A DNA stretch of 64,000 bases, taken from Alicycliphilus denitrificans K601. Lineage in GTDB: Bacteria > Pseudomonadota > Gammaproteobacteria > Burkholderiales > Burkholderiaceae_C. Positions 9,962-17,884 of this stretch are shown here, piece by piece. The notes below the pieces were generated by a model. That model worked only from the letters and a program-made list of their open reading frames with translations. It was not told the DNA's origin and did no database searches. Numbering within the stretch: the first letter of the stretch is position 1; the number at the start of each line of letters is the position of its first letter. The stretch spans positions 1,364,001-1,428,000 of the forward strand of contig NC_015422.1 in the NCBI RefSeq assembly GCF_000204645.1, written 5' to 3'. The position numbers and the translations under genes are program-made.

Positions 9962-11110
9962 TTAACCCAGCCGCATCCGCAGCGTGGCGTAGCCGGCGTC
10001 GGGGTAGACGGCCCGCGCCGGCGCATGGCCCGCGGCCAGGACGATGCGGGTGGTGCGCGCGAGCAGCTCCTCTATCAGCACGCGCAGCTCCAGCCGCGCC
10101 AGAGGGGCGCCCGGGCAGACGTGGATGCCCGCGCCGTACAGCAGGTTGAGCCCTGGGTCGCGGTCCATGCGGAACGCGTCGGGGTCGCCGAACACGCGCG
10201 GGTCGCGGTTGGCGGCGATCCAGTTGACCGACAGGCGGCTGCCGGCCGGCAGCGGGCAGCCGCCCAGCGCGGTGGCACGGGTGGTGATGCGGCGGTTGGA
10301 CACCAGCGGGCCGTCGATGCGCAGCACCTCGTCGATGGCCGTGGGCAGCAACGCGGGCTGTTCGCGCAGGCGCTGCTGCCAGTCGGGGTGGCTGGCCAGC
10401 CAGTGCATGAGGATGCCGATGGAGGCGGCGATGGTGCCGACCTCGCCCACCGTCCAGTTGCGCAGCACGCTGGCGAGCTCGCGCAGGTCCAGCAGGCGGC
10501 CATCGACGCGGGTGTGCATCAGTTCGCTGCTGACGTCCTGCGTGGGGGGCGCGTCGCGCCGCGCCTGGCGCACGCGCTCGACCAGGTCCTCGAACTCCCG
10601 GGCCACGGCCGATGTCTGGACGCGGTCGCCCGAGCGCGTGGCGGCGTGGCTGCGGCGCAGCCAGCCGAGCAGCTCGTCCTGCAGCAGCGTGGGCCAGCCC
10701 AGGAAGGCAGACTGCACGCGCACGGCGAAGGGCAGGGCGAATTCCTGGGTGATCTCCAGGTCGCCGCCCAGGGCCAGGGCCTCCTGCACGGTGGCGCCGG
10801 AGAGGGCGCGGCACACGGGCTCGAAGCGCGCCATGCGCTCGGGCGCGAAGAAGGGGTCGAGCGCGCGGCGGTAGGCCGTGTGCTCGGGCTGGTCGTAGCC
10901 GTTGGGCACGGCCGGGTGCGCCGACACGGCGCTGCTGAAGGTGGCGTGGTCATCCAGCACCCGCATGACCTCGGCGTGGCGCAGCACGGACCAGTGCTGC
11001 GATTCGCTATGGGCCAGGGGGCATCGTTCGCGCAGCTGGTCGTAGGCGGCGCGCTGGTCGCGCTGGACCTCGGGGGCCTGCGGGTCCCATTGCGGTGGGG
11101 TCGTGGTCAT
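9962..11110 (-). CDS. Cytochrome P450 with atypical I-helix
   Basis: Soluble bacterial P450 of 382 residues. The heme-cysteine loop is LLYGAGIHVCPGAPLAR (cysteine near residue 331) and the K-helix ExxR is EVLR near 261. The I-helix reads NWTVGEVGTIAASIG near 224: the conserved threonine is present, but the usual acidic residue just before it is glycine. That could mean altered O2 activation or a peroxide- or NO-type reaction. It begins 18 nt after ubiD, so co-transcription with the O2-independent ubiquinone genes is likely. No ferredoxin or reductase gene is nearby. The substrate is unknown. Confidence 0.9.
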   Translation of the reverse strand: MTTTPPQWDPQAPEVQRDQRAAYDQLRERCPLAHSESQHWSVLRHAEVMRVLDDHATFSSAVSAHPAVPNGYDQPEHTAYRRALDPFFAPERMARFEPVCRALSGATVQEALALGGDLEITQEFALPFAVRVQSAFLGWPTLLQDELLGWLRRSHAATRSGDRVQTSAVAREFEDLVERVRQARRDAPPTQDVSSELMHTRVDGRLLDLRELASVLRNWTVGEVGTIAASIGILMHWLASHPDWQQRLREQPALLPTAIDEVLRIDGPLVSNRRITTRATALGGCPLPAGSRLSVNWIAANRDPRVFGDPDAFRMDRDPGLNLLYGAGIHVCPGAPLARLELRVLIEELLARTTRIVLAAGHAPARAVYPDAGYATLRMRLG

Positions 11111-11128
11111 TACAGTTTCTCCATGCCG

Positions 11129-12613
11129 TCAAAGGCCCAGGTCGTCGGCCAGCGCGTCCATGCGGTGGCGCACGTCCGCATCCATGGCCATGGGGCGGCC
11201 CCATTCGCGCTGGGTCTCGCCAGGCCATTTGTTCGTGGCGTCCAGGCCCATCTTGCCGCCCAGGCCGGCCACGGGCGAGGCGAAGTCCAGGTAGTCAATG
11301 GGGGTGTTCTCGATGAGCATCGTGTCGCGCACCGGGTCCATGCGCGTGGTCATGGCCCAGATGACCTCCTTCCAGTCGCGCGCGTCGATGTCGTCGTCGA
11401 CGACCACGATGAACTTGGTGTAGAGGAACTGGCGCAGGTGGCTCCACACGCCCATCATCACGCGCCGGGCGTGGCCGGCGTAGGCCTTCTTGATGCGCAC
11501 CACGGCCAGCCGGTAGCTGCAGGCTTCGGGCGGCAGGTAGAAGTCCACGATCTCGGGGAAGGCGCGCTGCAGCAGCGGCACGAACAGCTCGTTGAGCGCC
11601 AGGCCCAGCATGGCGGGCTCGTCCGGCGGCTTGCCCGTGTAGGTGCTGTGGTAGATCGCGTCCTCGCGCAGCGTGATGCGCTCCACGGTGAAGACCGGGA
11701 ATTCGGCGCACTCGTTGTAGTAGCCGGTGTGGTCGCCGTAGGGGCCCTCCAGCGCGTGGCGCCAGCCACTCGGGTGGCCGGCGTCGGGGTGGATGTGGCC
11801 TTCGAGCACGATCTCGGCCTGGGCCGGCACCTGCAGGGGCACGCCGATGGCCGGCGCCACCTCGGTGCGCGCGCCGCGCAGCAGGCCCGCGAACTGGTAT
11901 TCCGACAGGGTGTCGGGCACGGGTGTGACGGCGCCCAGGAGGGTCGCCGGGTCGGCCCCTAGGGCCACCGCCACGGGGTAGGGCTTGCCGGGGTTCTGGC
12001 GGCAATGCTCGGCGAAGTCCAGCGCGCCGCCGCGGTGCGCCAGCCAGCGCATGATGAGTTCGTTCTTCGACAGCAGCTGCTGGCGGTAGATGCCCAGGTT
12101 CTGCCGCGCCTTGTGCGGGCCGCGCGTGATGGTCAGGCCCCAGGTGACGAGCGGCGCCACGTCGCCGGGCCAGCAGTGCTGGATGGGCAGCCTGCCCAGA
12201 TCCACGTCGCCGCCCTCCCAGACGATCTGCTGGCAGGGCGGGCGGCGCACGGTGGACGGCGCCATGCTCCACAGCGTCTTGACGAGGTCGCGCCGGCCCC
12301 ACAGGTCCTTCATGCCGCGCGGCGGCTCGGGCTCCTTGAGCTGGGCCAGCACCTCGCCGAAGGCGCGTATCTCGGCCAGGCCCGCCACGCCCAGCGCGCG
12401 CGCCACGCGAGCGGGCGTGCCGAACAGGTTGGCGAGCACCGGCATGCGGTGGCCCGTGGGGTTCTCGAACAGCAGCGCCGGGCCACCGGCGCGCAGCACG
12501 CGGTCGCTGAGCGCCGTCATCTCCAGGTGCGGCGAGACCGGGGCGGCGATGCGGCGCAGCTCGCCTGCGGCCTCCAGCTGGGCCAGGAAGTCGCGCAGGT
12601 CACGGTAGTGCAT
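11129..12613 (-). CDS. ubiD: UbiD-family prenylated-FMN decarboxylase
   Basis: 3-octaprenyl-4-hydroxybenzoate carboxy-lyase family, 494 residues, the usual size. It decarboxylates the ubiquinone precursor using prenylated FMN made by UbiX. Family segments are visible in [30 protein letters not shown] (a conserved glutamate) and [12 protein letters not shown]. The ATG at 12613 gives the family start [10 protein letters not shown]; the frame is open further upstream but that stretch is not homologous. It follows ubiX after 55 nt filled by a copy of the dispersed palindrome and precedes the P450 by 18 nt. Confidence 0.95.
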   Translation of the reverse strand: MHYRDLRDFLAQLEAAGELRRIAAPVSPHLEMTALSDRVLRAGGPALLFENPTGHRMPVLANLFGTPARVARALGVAGLAEIRAFGEVLAQLKEPEPPRGMKDLWGRRDLVKTLWSMAPSTVRRPPCQQIVWEGGDVDLGRLPIQHCWPGDVAPLVTWGLTITRGPHKARQNLGIYRQQLLSKNELIMRWLAHRGGALDFAEHCRQNPGKPYPVAVALGADPATLLGAVTPVPDTLSEYQFAGLLRGARTEVAPAIGVPLQVPAQAEIVLEGHIHPDAGHPSGWRHALEGPYGDHTGYYNECAEFPVFTVERITLREDAIYHSTYTGKPPDEPAMLGLALNELFVPLLQRAFPEIVDFYLPPEACSYRLAVVRIKKAYAGHARRVMMGVWSHLRQFLYTKFIVVVDDDIDARDWKEVIWAMTTRMDPVRDTMLIENTPIDYLDFASPVAGLGGKMGLDATNKWPGETQREWGRPMAMDADVRHRMDALADDLGL

Positions 12614-12615
12614 TT

Positions 12616-12670
12616 TCAAGCCAAATCTTGCTCCAGCGCTCGTCCATAAAGCGATTGCAGCTATTAAATC
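12616..12670. repeat. Dispersed palindrome, copy c
   Basis: Read on the minus strand: TTAATAGCTGCAATCGCTTT, loop, then GAGCGCTGGAGCAAGATTTG. It occupies the ubiX-ubiD gap and overlaps the ubiX stop codon. Confidence 0.65.
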
Positions 12671-13253
12671 AGGAGTTCTTGGGCAAACCCTGCCAGCGCG
12701 GCGCCAGGTCGTTGTCCAGGCCCAGCAGGTCCAGCGCGCGGGCCACGCTGTGGTCCACGATCTCGCCGATGGTGGTGGGGCGCTGGTAGAAGGCGGGCAT
12801 GGGCGGGCAGCAGATCGCACCCAGCTCGGTCACGGTGGCCATGTTGCGCAGGTGCACCAGGTGCAGGGGCGATTCGCGCGTGAGCAGCACCAGGCGGCGG
12901 CGCTCCTTGAGCACCACGTCGGCGGCGCGGGTCAGCAGGTTGTCGGCCAGGCCATGGGCGATGGCCGCCAGCGTGCGCATGGAGCAGGGCGCCACCACCA
13001 TGCCGTGCGCGGCGAAGGAGCCGCTGGCGATGCTGGCGCCCACGTCGGCCAGATCGTGCACGTGGTCGGCGAGGGCCTCGACCTCGGCGCGCTCCATGTC
13101 CAGCTCGTGGCGCAGGTTGAGCCAGCCCGCGTGCGACACGACCAGGTGCGACTCCACGCCCTCCATGCCCTGCAGCGCCTGCAGCAGGCGCGCGCCATAG
13201 ACGGCGCCGCTGGCGCCGGAGATGCCGACGATGATGCGTTTCGGGGTGCTCAT
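12669..13253 (-). CDS. ubiX: Flavin prenyltransferase UbiX
   Basis: Makes prenylated FMN from FMN and dimethylallyl phosphate for UbiD. It has 194 residues: N-terminal Rossmann/FMN motif [14 protein letters not shown], the phosphate-binding segment [15 protein letters not shown], and [17 protein letters not shown] plus [10 protein letters not shown], typical of the family. The start overlaps the stop of the upstream DGC gene by ATGA. Pairing with ubiD in this operon suggests a decarboxylase set expressed together with the anaerobic ubiquinone factors. Confidence 0.95.
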   Translation of the reverse strand: MSTPKRIIVGISGASGAVYGARLLQALQGMEGVESHLVVSHAGWLNLRHELDMERAEVEALADHVHDLADVGASIASGSFAAHGMVVAPCSMRTLAAIAHGLADNLLTRAADVVLKERRRLVLLTRESPLHLVHLRNMATVTELGAICCPPMPAFYQRPTTIGEIVDHSVARALDLLGLDNDLAPRWQGLPKNS

Positions 13254-13657
13254 GCGCGGCCCCCGCGCAAGGGGTGGTCGCGCAGGTCGGCCTCGATGCG
13301 GCCCAGCACCTCGGCCGCCTGGGCGGCGTCGAAATCCTGGTGGTTGCGTTTCTTCACGCCGTATTCATGCAGCTGGTAATGGCGCGCGGGGGCGATGCGG
13401 TGGCGCGCCAGGCTGCTCCTGACGCACACCAGGGGACAGCCGTCGAGCGCGATGATGGGGCGGCCGCTCCTGGCGAGCCTGACCAGCTTGGGCACGTCGC
13501 CGCCGACCCCGGCGATGCACGACATCTCGGCCATGCCGCGCCGGTCCATCTGCACGGCGATGTGGTTGGCCAGCTGCGCGGCGCTGGAGCAGCCGGAGCA
13601 GGAGTAGACCAGGGGCTGGTCTTCTTCAGGGGCTGGGTCGGTGGCAGATGCGCTCAT
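13250..13657 (-). CDS. DGC-domain putative zinc-binding protein
   Basis: 135-residue protein carrying the DGC signature (LDGCPLVCV) and other conserved cysteines (YSCSGCSSAAQ and MSCIAGVGG), the hallmark of the DGC family of putative metal-binding proteins of unknown function. No signal peptide is seen; probably cytoplasmic. It overlaps ubiT upstream and ubiX downstream by ATGA junctions, so it is translationally coupled inside the ubiquinone operon. The cysteine set and position suggest metal or Fe-S handling for UbiU/UbiV; that is inference. Confidence 0.85.
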   Translation of the reverse strand: MSASATDPAPEEDQPLVYSCSGCSSAAQLANHIAVQMDRRGMAEMSCIAGVGGDVPKLVRLARSGRPIIALDGCPLVCVRSSLARHRIAPARHYQLHEYGVKKRNHQDFDAAQAAEVLGRIEADLRDHPLRGGRA

Positions 13658-14172
13658 GGCCGGGGCTTCAGGAAGGCGGGCAGGGGCGGCAGCTGGCGCA
13701 GCAGGTGCGGCGCCTTGCGCTCCAGGACTGCGCGCGGGCTCCAGTGGCTGGGGGCGAGCACGGGCAGCTCCAGCGCGTCGAGTGCATTCTTCACCACCAG
13801 GCCCAGCTCGGTGTCGCCCTCCATGACCAGGCGGCGGTTGAAGAACAGCGTGTCCGGGTCCTGGCGGCGCTGCGCCAGCAGCAGGAAGTCCTGCGCGTTG
13901 GCGCTGATGGCCAGGTCGGGGTTGGCCTGCGGCGCGCTGGGTGCGAAGCGCTGGCCGTTCCAACTGAAGTCGAAACCCAGGCGCGCGTCGCGCACGCGGA
14001 TGGCCAGGCGTTTGCCCTGCAGGATGTCCTTGACGTCCTGCGGGAGCTGCCTGGCCAGCGCGAAGTTGATGGCCGCCACCAGGAGCATGGAGCCCGGGTA
14101 GGCCGGCAGGCGCGCGAGCACGGCGCCCACGGGGCGCGGCAGGGTGAAGGGGGCGGGTGGGGTCGCGTTCAT
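13654..14172 (-). CDS. ubiT: UbiT, SCP2-domain accessory factor for O2-independent ubiquinone synthesis
   Basis: 172-residue SCP2/sterol-carrier-like protein. In E. coli and Pseudomonas UbiT binds lipid and is required with UbiU and UbiV for ubiquinone synthesis without oxygen. Visible family features are the SCP2 core (GKRLAIRVRDARLGFDFSWN), the ligand-pocket region NPDLAISANAQDFL and DPDTLFFNRRLVMEGDTELG. It starts 19 nt after ubiV and overlaps the DGC gene. The identification is strong because ubiU and ubiV sit immediately upstream. Confidence 0.93.
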   Translation of the reverse strand: MNATPPAPFTLPRPVGAVLARLPAYPGSMLLVAAINFALARQLPQDVKDILQGKRLAIRVRDARLGFDFSWNGQRFAPSAPQANPDLAISANAQDFLLLAQRRQDPDTLFFNRRLVMEGDTELGLVVKNALDALELPVLAPSHWSPRAVLERKAPHLLRQLPPLPAFLKPRP

Positions 14173-14191
14173 GGCGTGTGTTCCTCGTGGT

Positions 14192-15115
14192 TCAGGCGAT
14201 GGCCGGCGCCGGCGTGATCAGGTCCAGGCCCGGCTTGCCGTGCCAGTAGCCGTTGCAGGACGCCTCGGGCATGAAGGGGCGCATGTTGGCGAGCGTGGCG
14301 GGGTCCGGCCGCTCGGCGCGGCGCGCGGCGTCGAAGGCGGCGATGATCTTGTCCATGTGCTGCGACTGCGGGGACAGGCGCAGTATGTCTGCCCCGGCCG
14401 CGCGCAGCGCGGGTATGTCCAGCACCAGATTGTGCACGCGCGCCGACTGGGTCTGGATGCCGTTGATGACCAGGAAGGGCTCCTTCTCGCGCGTCTGCAG
14501 CAGCTGGCCGTCCGGGTGCTCGATGCAGCGGAAGCCGCAGTCGTCCTTGGGCAGGTTGTAGTGGCGCGCCGTGAAGCAGCGCGCCGAGAACGCCAGCGGC
14601 ATGCGGCCATAGGCGAACACTTCCGTTTCCAGGCCGGCGGGCTTGTCCTTGAGCAGCACGGCCAGGTCGCTCTGGCGCATCTCCAGCGGCATGACCCAGC
14701 GGCGCGCGCCCAGGCTGGCCATCCAGGCCAGGGTGTCGGCGTTGAAGATGTTGAGCTGCGGGCCGGCGACGAAGGGCCGCTTGCCCGCCAGGTTGTGCAC
14801 GGCGCCCATGTCGTTGGCCTCGACGGGGAACTCCTCGTCGCGCGCGATCTTGTGCATGTCGGCCACGTCGCTGGTCGATTCCAGCAGCACCATGGTGGAC
14901 ATGACGGCCTCCTTGCCGGCACCCTGCAGCATGCGCGCGATGTCCATCCAGTCGCTCTGGCGCAGTTCGTGGCGGCGCGAGCACACGGCCTCGCCCAGGT
15001 AGACGATGTCCACCGGGGTCTGGCCAATAGCCTGGTAGAACTCGAAAACCGTCTCGCGCGGCCAGTAGTACTGCAGGGGGCCCAGGGCCAGCTTCATCAT
15101 CGGCTTATCCATCAT
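14192..15115 (-). CDS. ubiV: UbiV, Fe-S U32-family subunit of anaerobic ubiquinone hydroxylase
   Basis: U32-peptidase-family protein of about 307 residues. UbiU-UbiV form a heterodimer, each with a [4Fe-4S] cluster, needed for O2-independent ring hydroxylation in ubiquinone synthesis. Four cysteines match the family pattern: one in GEAVCSRRHELR and three in SARCFTARHYNLPKDDCGFR plus CIEHPDG. Several ATGs are possible (15121, 15115, 15112); 15115 has a GGAAG at suitable distance. The ATG at 15121 would share one base with the ubiU stop. Either way translation is coupled to ubiU. Confidence 0.94.
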   Translation of the reverse strand: MMDKPMMKLALGPLQYYWPRETVFEFYQAIGQTPVDIVYLGEAVCSRRHELRQSDWMDIARMLQGAGKEAVMSTMVLLESTSDVADMHKIARDEEFPVEANDMGAVHNLAGKRPFVAGPQLNIFNADTLAWMASLGARRWVMPLEMRQSDLAVLLKDKPAGLETEVFAYGRMPLAFSARCFTARHYNLPKDDCGFRCIEHPDGQLLQTREKEPFLVINGIQTQSARVHNLVLDIPALRAAGADILRLSPQSQHMDKIIAAFDAARRAERPDPATLANMRPFMPEASCNGYWHGKPGLDLITPAPAIA

Positions 15116-15120
15116 GTCCA

Positions 15121-16188
15121 TCACTTCCAGGGGCGGTGGTAGGCGCCCAGCGTGTGCTGCTGGCCTTCGGCCACTTGGTCCAGGCTGGCCATCCAGGCGG
15201 TTTTGGGCGCATACAGGTGGCCCTGCGCCATGCAGTGGTCTATGGCCTCGCGCCAGACCTTGGTGACCTGGGCCACGTAGGCGGGGCTCCTCTGGCGGCC
15301 CTCGATCTTGAAGGCGCGCACGCCCATCTTGACCAGCTGGGGCAGCAGCTCCAGCGTGTTCAGGCTGGTGGGCTCCTCCAGCGCGTAGTAGTTGCTCTCG
15401 TCGCCCACGTCGAAGCGCCCCTTGCACAGTGTCGGGTAGCCGGCGTTTTCGCCCTGGCCGTAGCGGTCGATGAGCACGCCGTTCAGGCGCGACTCCAACC
15501 CCTGGGGTGTTTCCTGCCAGCGCACGAACTTGGCCGGCGAGCACACGCCGTGCGTGTTGGGCGATTCGCCCGTGGCGTAGGACGAGAGCGCGCAGCGCCC
15601 CTCCACCATCACGCACAGGCTACCGAAGCCGAAGACCTCGATCTCCACGCTGGTGCGGTTGACCAGCTGGCGCACCTGCTCCAGCGACAGCACGCGCGGC
15701 AGCACGGCGCGCTGGATGTTGAACTGCGCGTGGTACAGGTTGATGGCGTCGTGGTTGGTGGCCGAGCCCTGCACCGACAGGTGCAGGCGCAGGTTGGGGT
15801 GCCGCTCGCTGGCGTAGCGCATCAGGCCCGGGTCGGCCAGGATGATGGCGTCCACGCCCCAGGCGCTGGCCCGGTCGAGCGCGGAGCGCCAGGGCGCGGG
15901 GTTGGTCGCCTGCGGGTAGGTGTTGAGCGCCATCAGCACCTTGCGGCCGCGGTCGTGGGCATAGGCGATGCCGTTCTGAATGGCGGCCTCGTCGAAGTTC
16001 AGGCCGGCGAAATTGCGCGCGTTGGTCGCGTCGCGCAGGCCCAGGTAGACGCAGTCGGCGCCGCCGTCGATGGCCGCCTTGAGCGCGGGCAGGCTGCCGG
16101 CGGGGCAGACCAGTTCGGGGGCGGCAGGGGCGGCGCTGGCGGCCGTATCGATGGTGCTGGCTGAGGAGGGGCTGGCAAGGGCGTTCAC
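15121..16188 (-). CDS. ubiU: UbiU, Fe-S U32-family subunit of anaerobic ubiquinone hydroxylase
   Basis: U32-family protein, partner of UbiV. From ELVCPAGSLPALKAAIDGGA onward it follows E. coli UbiU closely. Four candidate [4Fe-4S] cysteines are visible in SLCVMVEGRCALSSY, HGVCSPAKFV and GYPTLCKGRF. I choose the GTG at 16188 (355 residues, with an Ala/Ser-rich lead of about 24) because a GGAAC precedes it and because the ATG at 16242 would lie upstream of the start site predicted from the FNR box and -10 element. It is the first gene of the eight-gene series down to the MBL protein. Confidence 0.94.
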   Translation of the reverse strand: MNALASPSSASTIDTAASAAPAAPELVCPAGSLPALKAAIDGGADCVYLGLRDATNARNFAGLNFDEAAIQNGIAYAHDRGRKVLMALNTYPQATNPAPWRSALDRASAWGVDAIILADPGLMRYASERHPNLRLHLSVQGSATNHDAINLYHAQFNIQRAVLPRVLSLEQVRQLVNRTSVEIEVFGFGSLCVMVEGRCALSSYATGESPNTHGVCSPAKFVRWQETPQGLESRLNGVLIDRYGQGENAGYPTLCKGRFDVGDESNYYALEEPTSLNTLELLPQLVKMGVRAFKIEGRQRSPAYVAQVTKVWREAIDHCMAQGHLYAPKTAWMASLDQVAEGQQHTLGAYHRPWK

Positions 16189-16230
16189 GGCGGGTTCCGG
16201 TGCTGTTCTGGTGCGGGCGTTTCCCCGCAG

Positions 16231-16279
16231 GCCGCACACCATAGGACGATGCAAAAGACCACAAGCTGATTTTTGTCAA
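16231..16279 (-). promoter_or_regulatory. FNR/Anr-type promoter of the ubiU operon
   Basis: On the minus strand, TTGACAAAAATCAG (16279-16266) matches the FNR consensus TTGAT-N4-ATCAA at 8 of 10 positions. TATGGT (16243-16238) can serve as -10, which puts transcription start near 16231. The box centre is then at -41.5, the standard position for an FNR-activated class II promoter. The spacing supports oxygen-responsive control of ubiUVT; it has not been tested. Confidence 0.7.
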
Positions 16280-16292
16280 GGGCAGGCGGTGT

Positions 16293-16370
16293 ATTTCCGA
16301 TGTATCCCATTGGAAATGGGCATGGGTGCATGCCGCGGTCGCGGCGGTTTTTTCCACCGGTGTTGGAAAA
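16293..16370 (+). promoter_or_regulatory. Inverted repeats upstream of tryptophanase
   Basis: Three palindromic elements precede the gene: ATTTCC-N13-GGAAAT (16293-16317), CCCATT-GGA-AATGGG (16306-16320) and TTTTCCA-N7-TGGAAAA (16350-16370). TTTCC/GGAAA half-sites recur, suggesting operator sites for one regulator. No TnaC-like leader peptide is evident. No other gene is seen in the 252-bp divergent gap. Confidence 0.4.
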
Positions 16371-16440
16371 GACCGACACCATGGTTTTTGGGGCGGGACT
16401 ACCTTCGCGCATCCACCATACATCCCAGGAGCGACAGACC

Positions 16441-17811
16441 ATGCCCAAGACCCTCATCGAGCCGTTTCGCATCAAGAGCGTCGAACCCATACGCATGACC
16501 ACGCGCGCTGAGCGCGAACGCCTGCTCGAAGAGGCCCATCTCAACATCTTCAAACTGCGCGCCGAGGACGTGCTCATCGACTGGCTCACCGACTCGGGCA
16601 CGGGCGCCATGTCCGCGCGCCAGTGGGGCGCCATCATGGAGGGCGACGAGAGCTACGCCGGCGCGCGCAGCTTCTTCCGTCTCGAAAAGGTGATCCAGGA
16701 CATCACCGGCATGGCGCACTTCGTGCCCACGCACCAGGGCCGCGCGGCCGAGAAGGTGCTGTTCACGGCGGTGTGCAGGAAGGGCGACCTGGTGCCCAAC
16801 AACTGCCACTTCGACACCACGCGCGGCAACCTCGAATACATGGGCGTGGAGGCCGTGGACGTGGTCATCGCCGAGGGGTTGCAGCCCGCGACGATCCACC
16901 CGTTCAAGGGCAACATCGACCTGGACCGCGCCGAGGCACTGCTGAAGAAGGAAGGCGGCCGCATTCCCTTCGGCATGCTCACGATGACCAACAACACGGG
17001 CGGCGGCCAGCCCGTGTCCATGGCCAACATCCGTGCCTACAGCGCCTTGCTGAAGCAATACGGCAAGCCCTTCATCATGGACGTGTGCCGCTTCGCCGAG
17101 AACGCCATGTTCATCAAGATGCGCGAGCGCGGCTACGAGAACACCCCCGTGCGCGAGATCGCCCGCGAGATGTTCTCCTACGCCGACGGCGCGACCATGA
17201 GCGCCAAGAAGGACGGCATGGTCAACATCGGCGGCTTCATCGTCCTGCGCAGCGACGAATGGCTGGACGAGGTGAGGAACGACCTGATCATGATGGAAGG
17301 CTTTCCCACCTACGGCGGCATGGCCGGACGCGACCTGGAGGCGCTGGCCGTGGGGCTGGAGGAAGGGCTGCAGGAGGACTACCTGCGCTACCGCCTGCGT
17401 ACCGCCGAATATTTGGGCGAGCGCCTGGAGGCGGCCGGGGTCGGCTTTGTCAAGCCCACCGGGGGCCATGCCGTCTACATCGACGCGCGCACCGTGCTGC
17501 CCGACATGCCCGTGCAGCACTACCCGGCCTGGGCGCTGTGCAACGCGCTCTACCTGGAGGGCGGCATCCGCGGCGTGGAGATCGGCTCGGTGATGTTCGG
17601 CAAGCGCCTGGAGGACGGAACCGAGACCTACCACAGCATGGAGCTGGTGCGCCTGGCCTTCCCGCGCCGCATGTACACACAAAGCCACTTCGACTACGCG
17701 GCCGAGGTGATCGCCGAGGTCAAGGCCAAGGCCGCGGGCATCCGCGGCGTGAGGATCACCAGGCAGCCCCGGTTTCTGCGCCACTTCACCTGCGAGTGCG
17801 CGTGGGTGTGA
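16441..17811 (+). CDS. tnaA: Tryptophanase (beta-eliminating lyase)
   Basis: PLP enzyme of the tryptophanase/tyrosine phenol-lyase family, 456 residues, splitting tryptophan into indole, pyruvate and ammonia. The PLP lysine is K257 in ATMSAKKDGM. Two positions separating the sister enzymes are tryptophanase-like: FDTTRG (aspartate where tyrosine phenol-lyase has threonine) and GIRGVEIGS (isoleucine where tyrosine phenol-lyase has its substrate arginine). AGGAGCG precedes the ATG at 16441. It is transcribed divergently from the ubiU operon. Substrate assignment is by motif, so activity on other beta-substituted amino acids is possible. Confidence 0.88.
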   Translation: MPKTLIEPFRIKSVEPIRMTTRAERERLLEEAHLNIFKLRAEDVLIDWLTDSGTGAMSARQWGAIMEGDESYAGARSFFRLEKVIQDITGMAHFVPTHQGRAAEKVLFTAVCRKGDLVPNNCHFDTTRGNLEYMGVEAVDVVIAEGLQPATIHPFKGNIDLDRAEALLKKEGGRIPFGMLTMTNNTGGGQPVSMANIRAYSALLKQYGKPFIMDVCRFAENAMFIKMRERGYENTPVREIAREMFSYADGATMSAKKDGMVNIGGFIVLRSDEWLDEVRNDLIMMEGFPTYGGMAGRDLEALAVGLEEGLQEDYLRYRLRTAEYLGERLEAAGVGFVKPTGGHAVYIDARTVLPDMPVQHYPAWALCNALYLEGGIRGVEIGSVMFGKRLEDGTETYHSMELVRLAFPRRMYTQSHFDYAAEVIAEVKAKAAGIRGVRITRQPRFLRHFTCECAWV

Positions 17812-17845
17812 GGGCTCTTTGCGCCTTGCGTTGTCTCGCTATATC

Positions 17846-17878
17846 GGCAGCGGATGCGGGAAGGCCCCCGCCGCTGCC
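17846..17878. terminator. Hairpin between convergent tnaA and PEP-CTERM genes
   Basis: GGCAGCGG pairs with CCGCTGCC, extended inward by GCGGG/CCCGC, in the 73-bp convergent gap. There is no T-tract on either strand, so this is a stem-loop of uncertain terminator strength. Confidence 0.4.
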
Positions 17879-17884
17879 TGGGGG

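Noticed and set aside
12614..12820. N-terminal extension of ubiD to 12820
   Set aside because: It would run antiphase through ubiX and the palindrome; the family start is at 12613.
16266..16279. FNR box as an activator of tnaA
   Set aside because: It is about 160 nt from the tnaA start and its geometry fits the ubiU side; joint control is possible but not supported by a -10 element on the plus strand.
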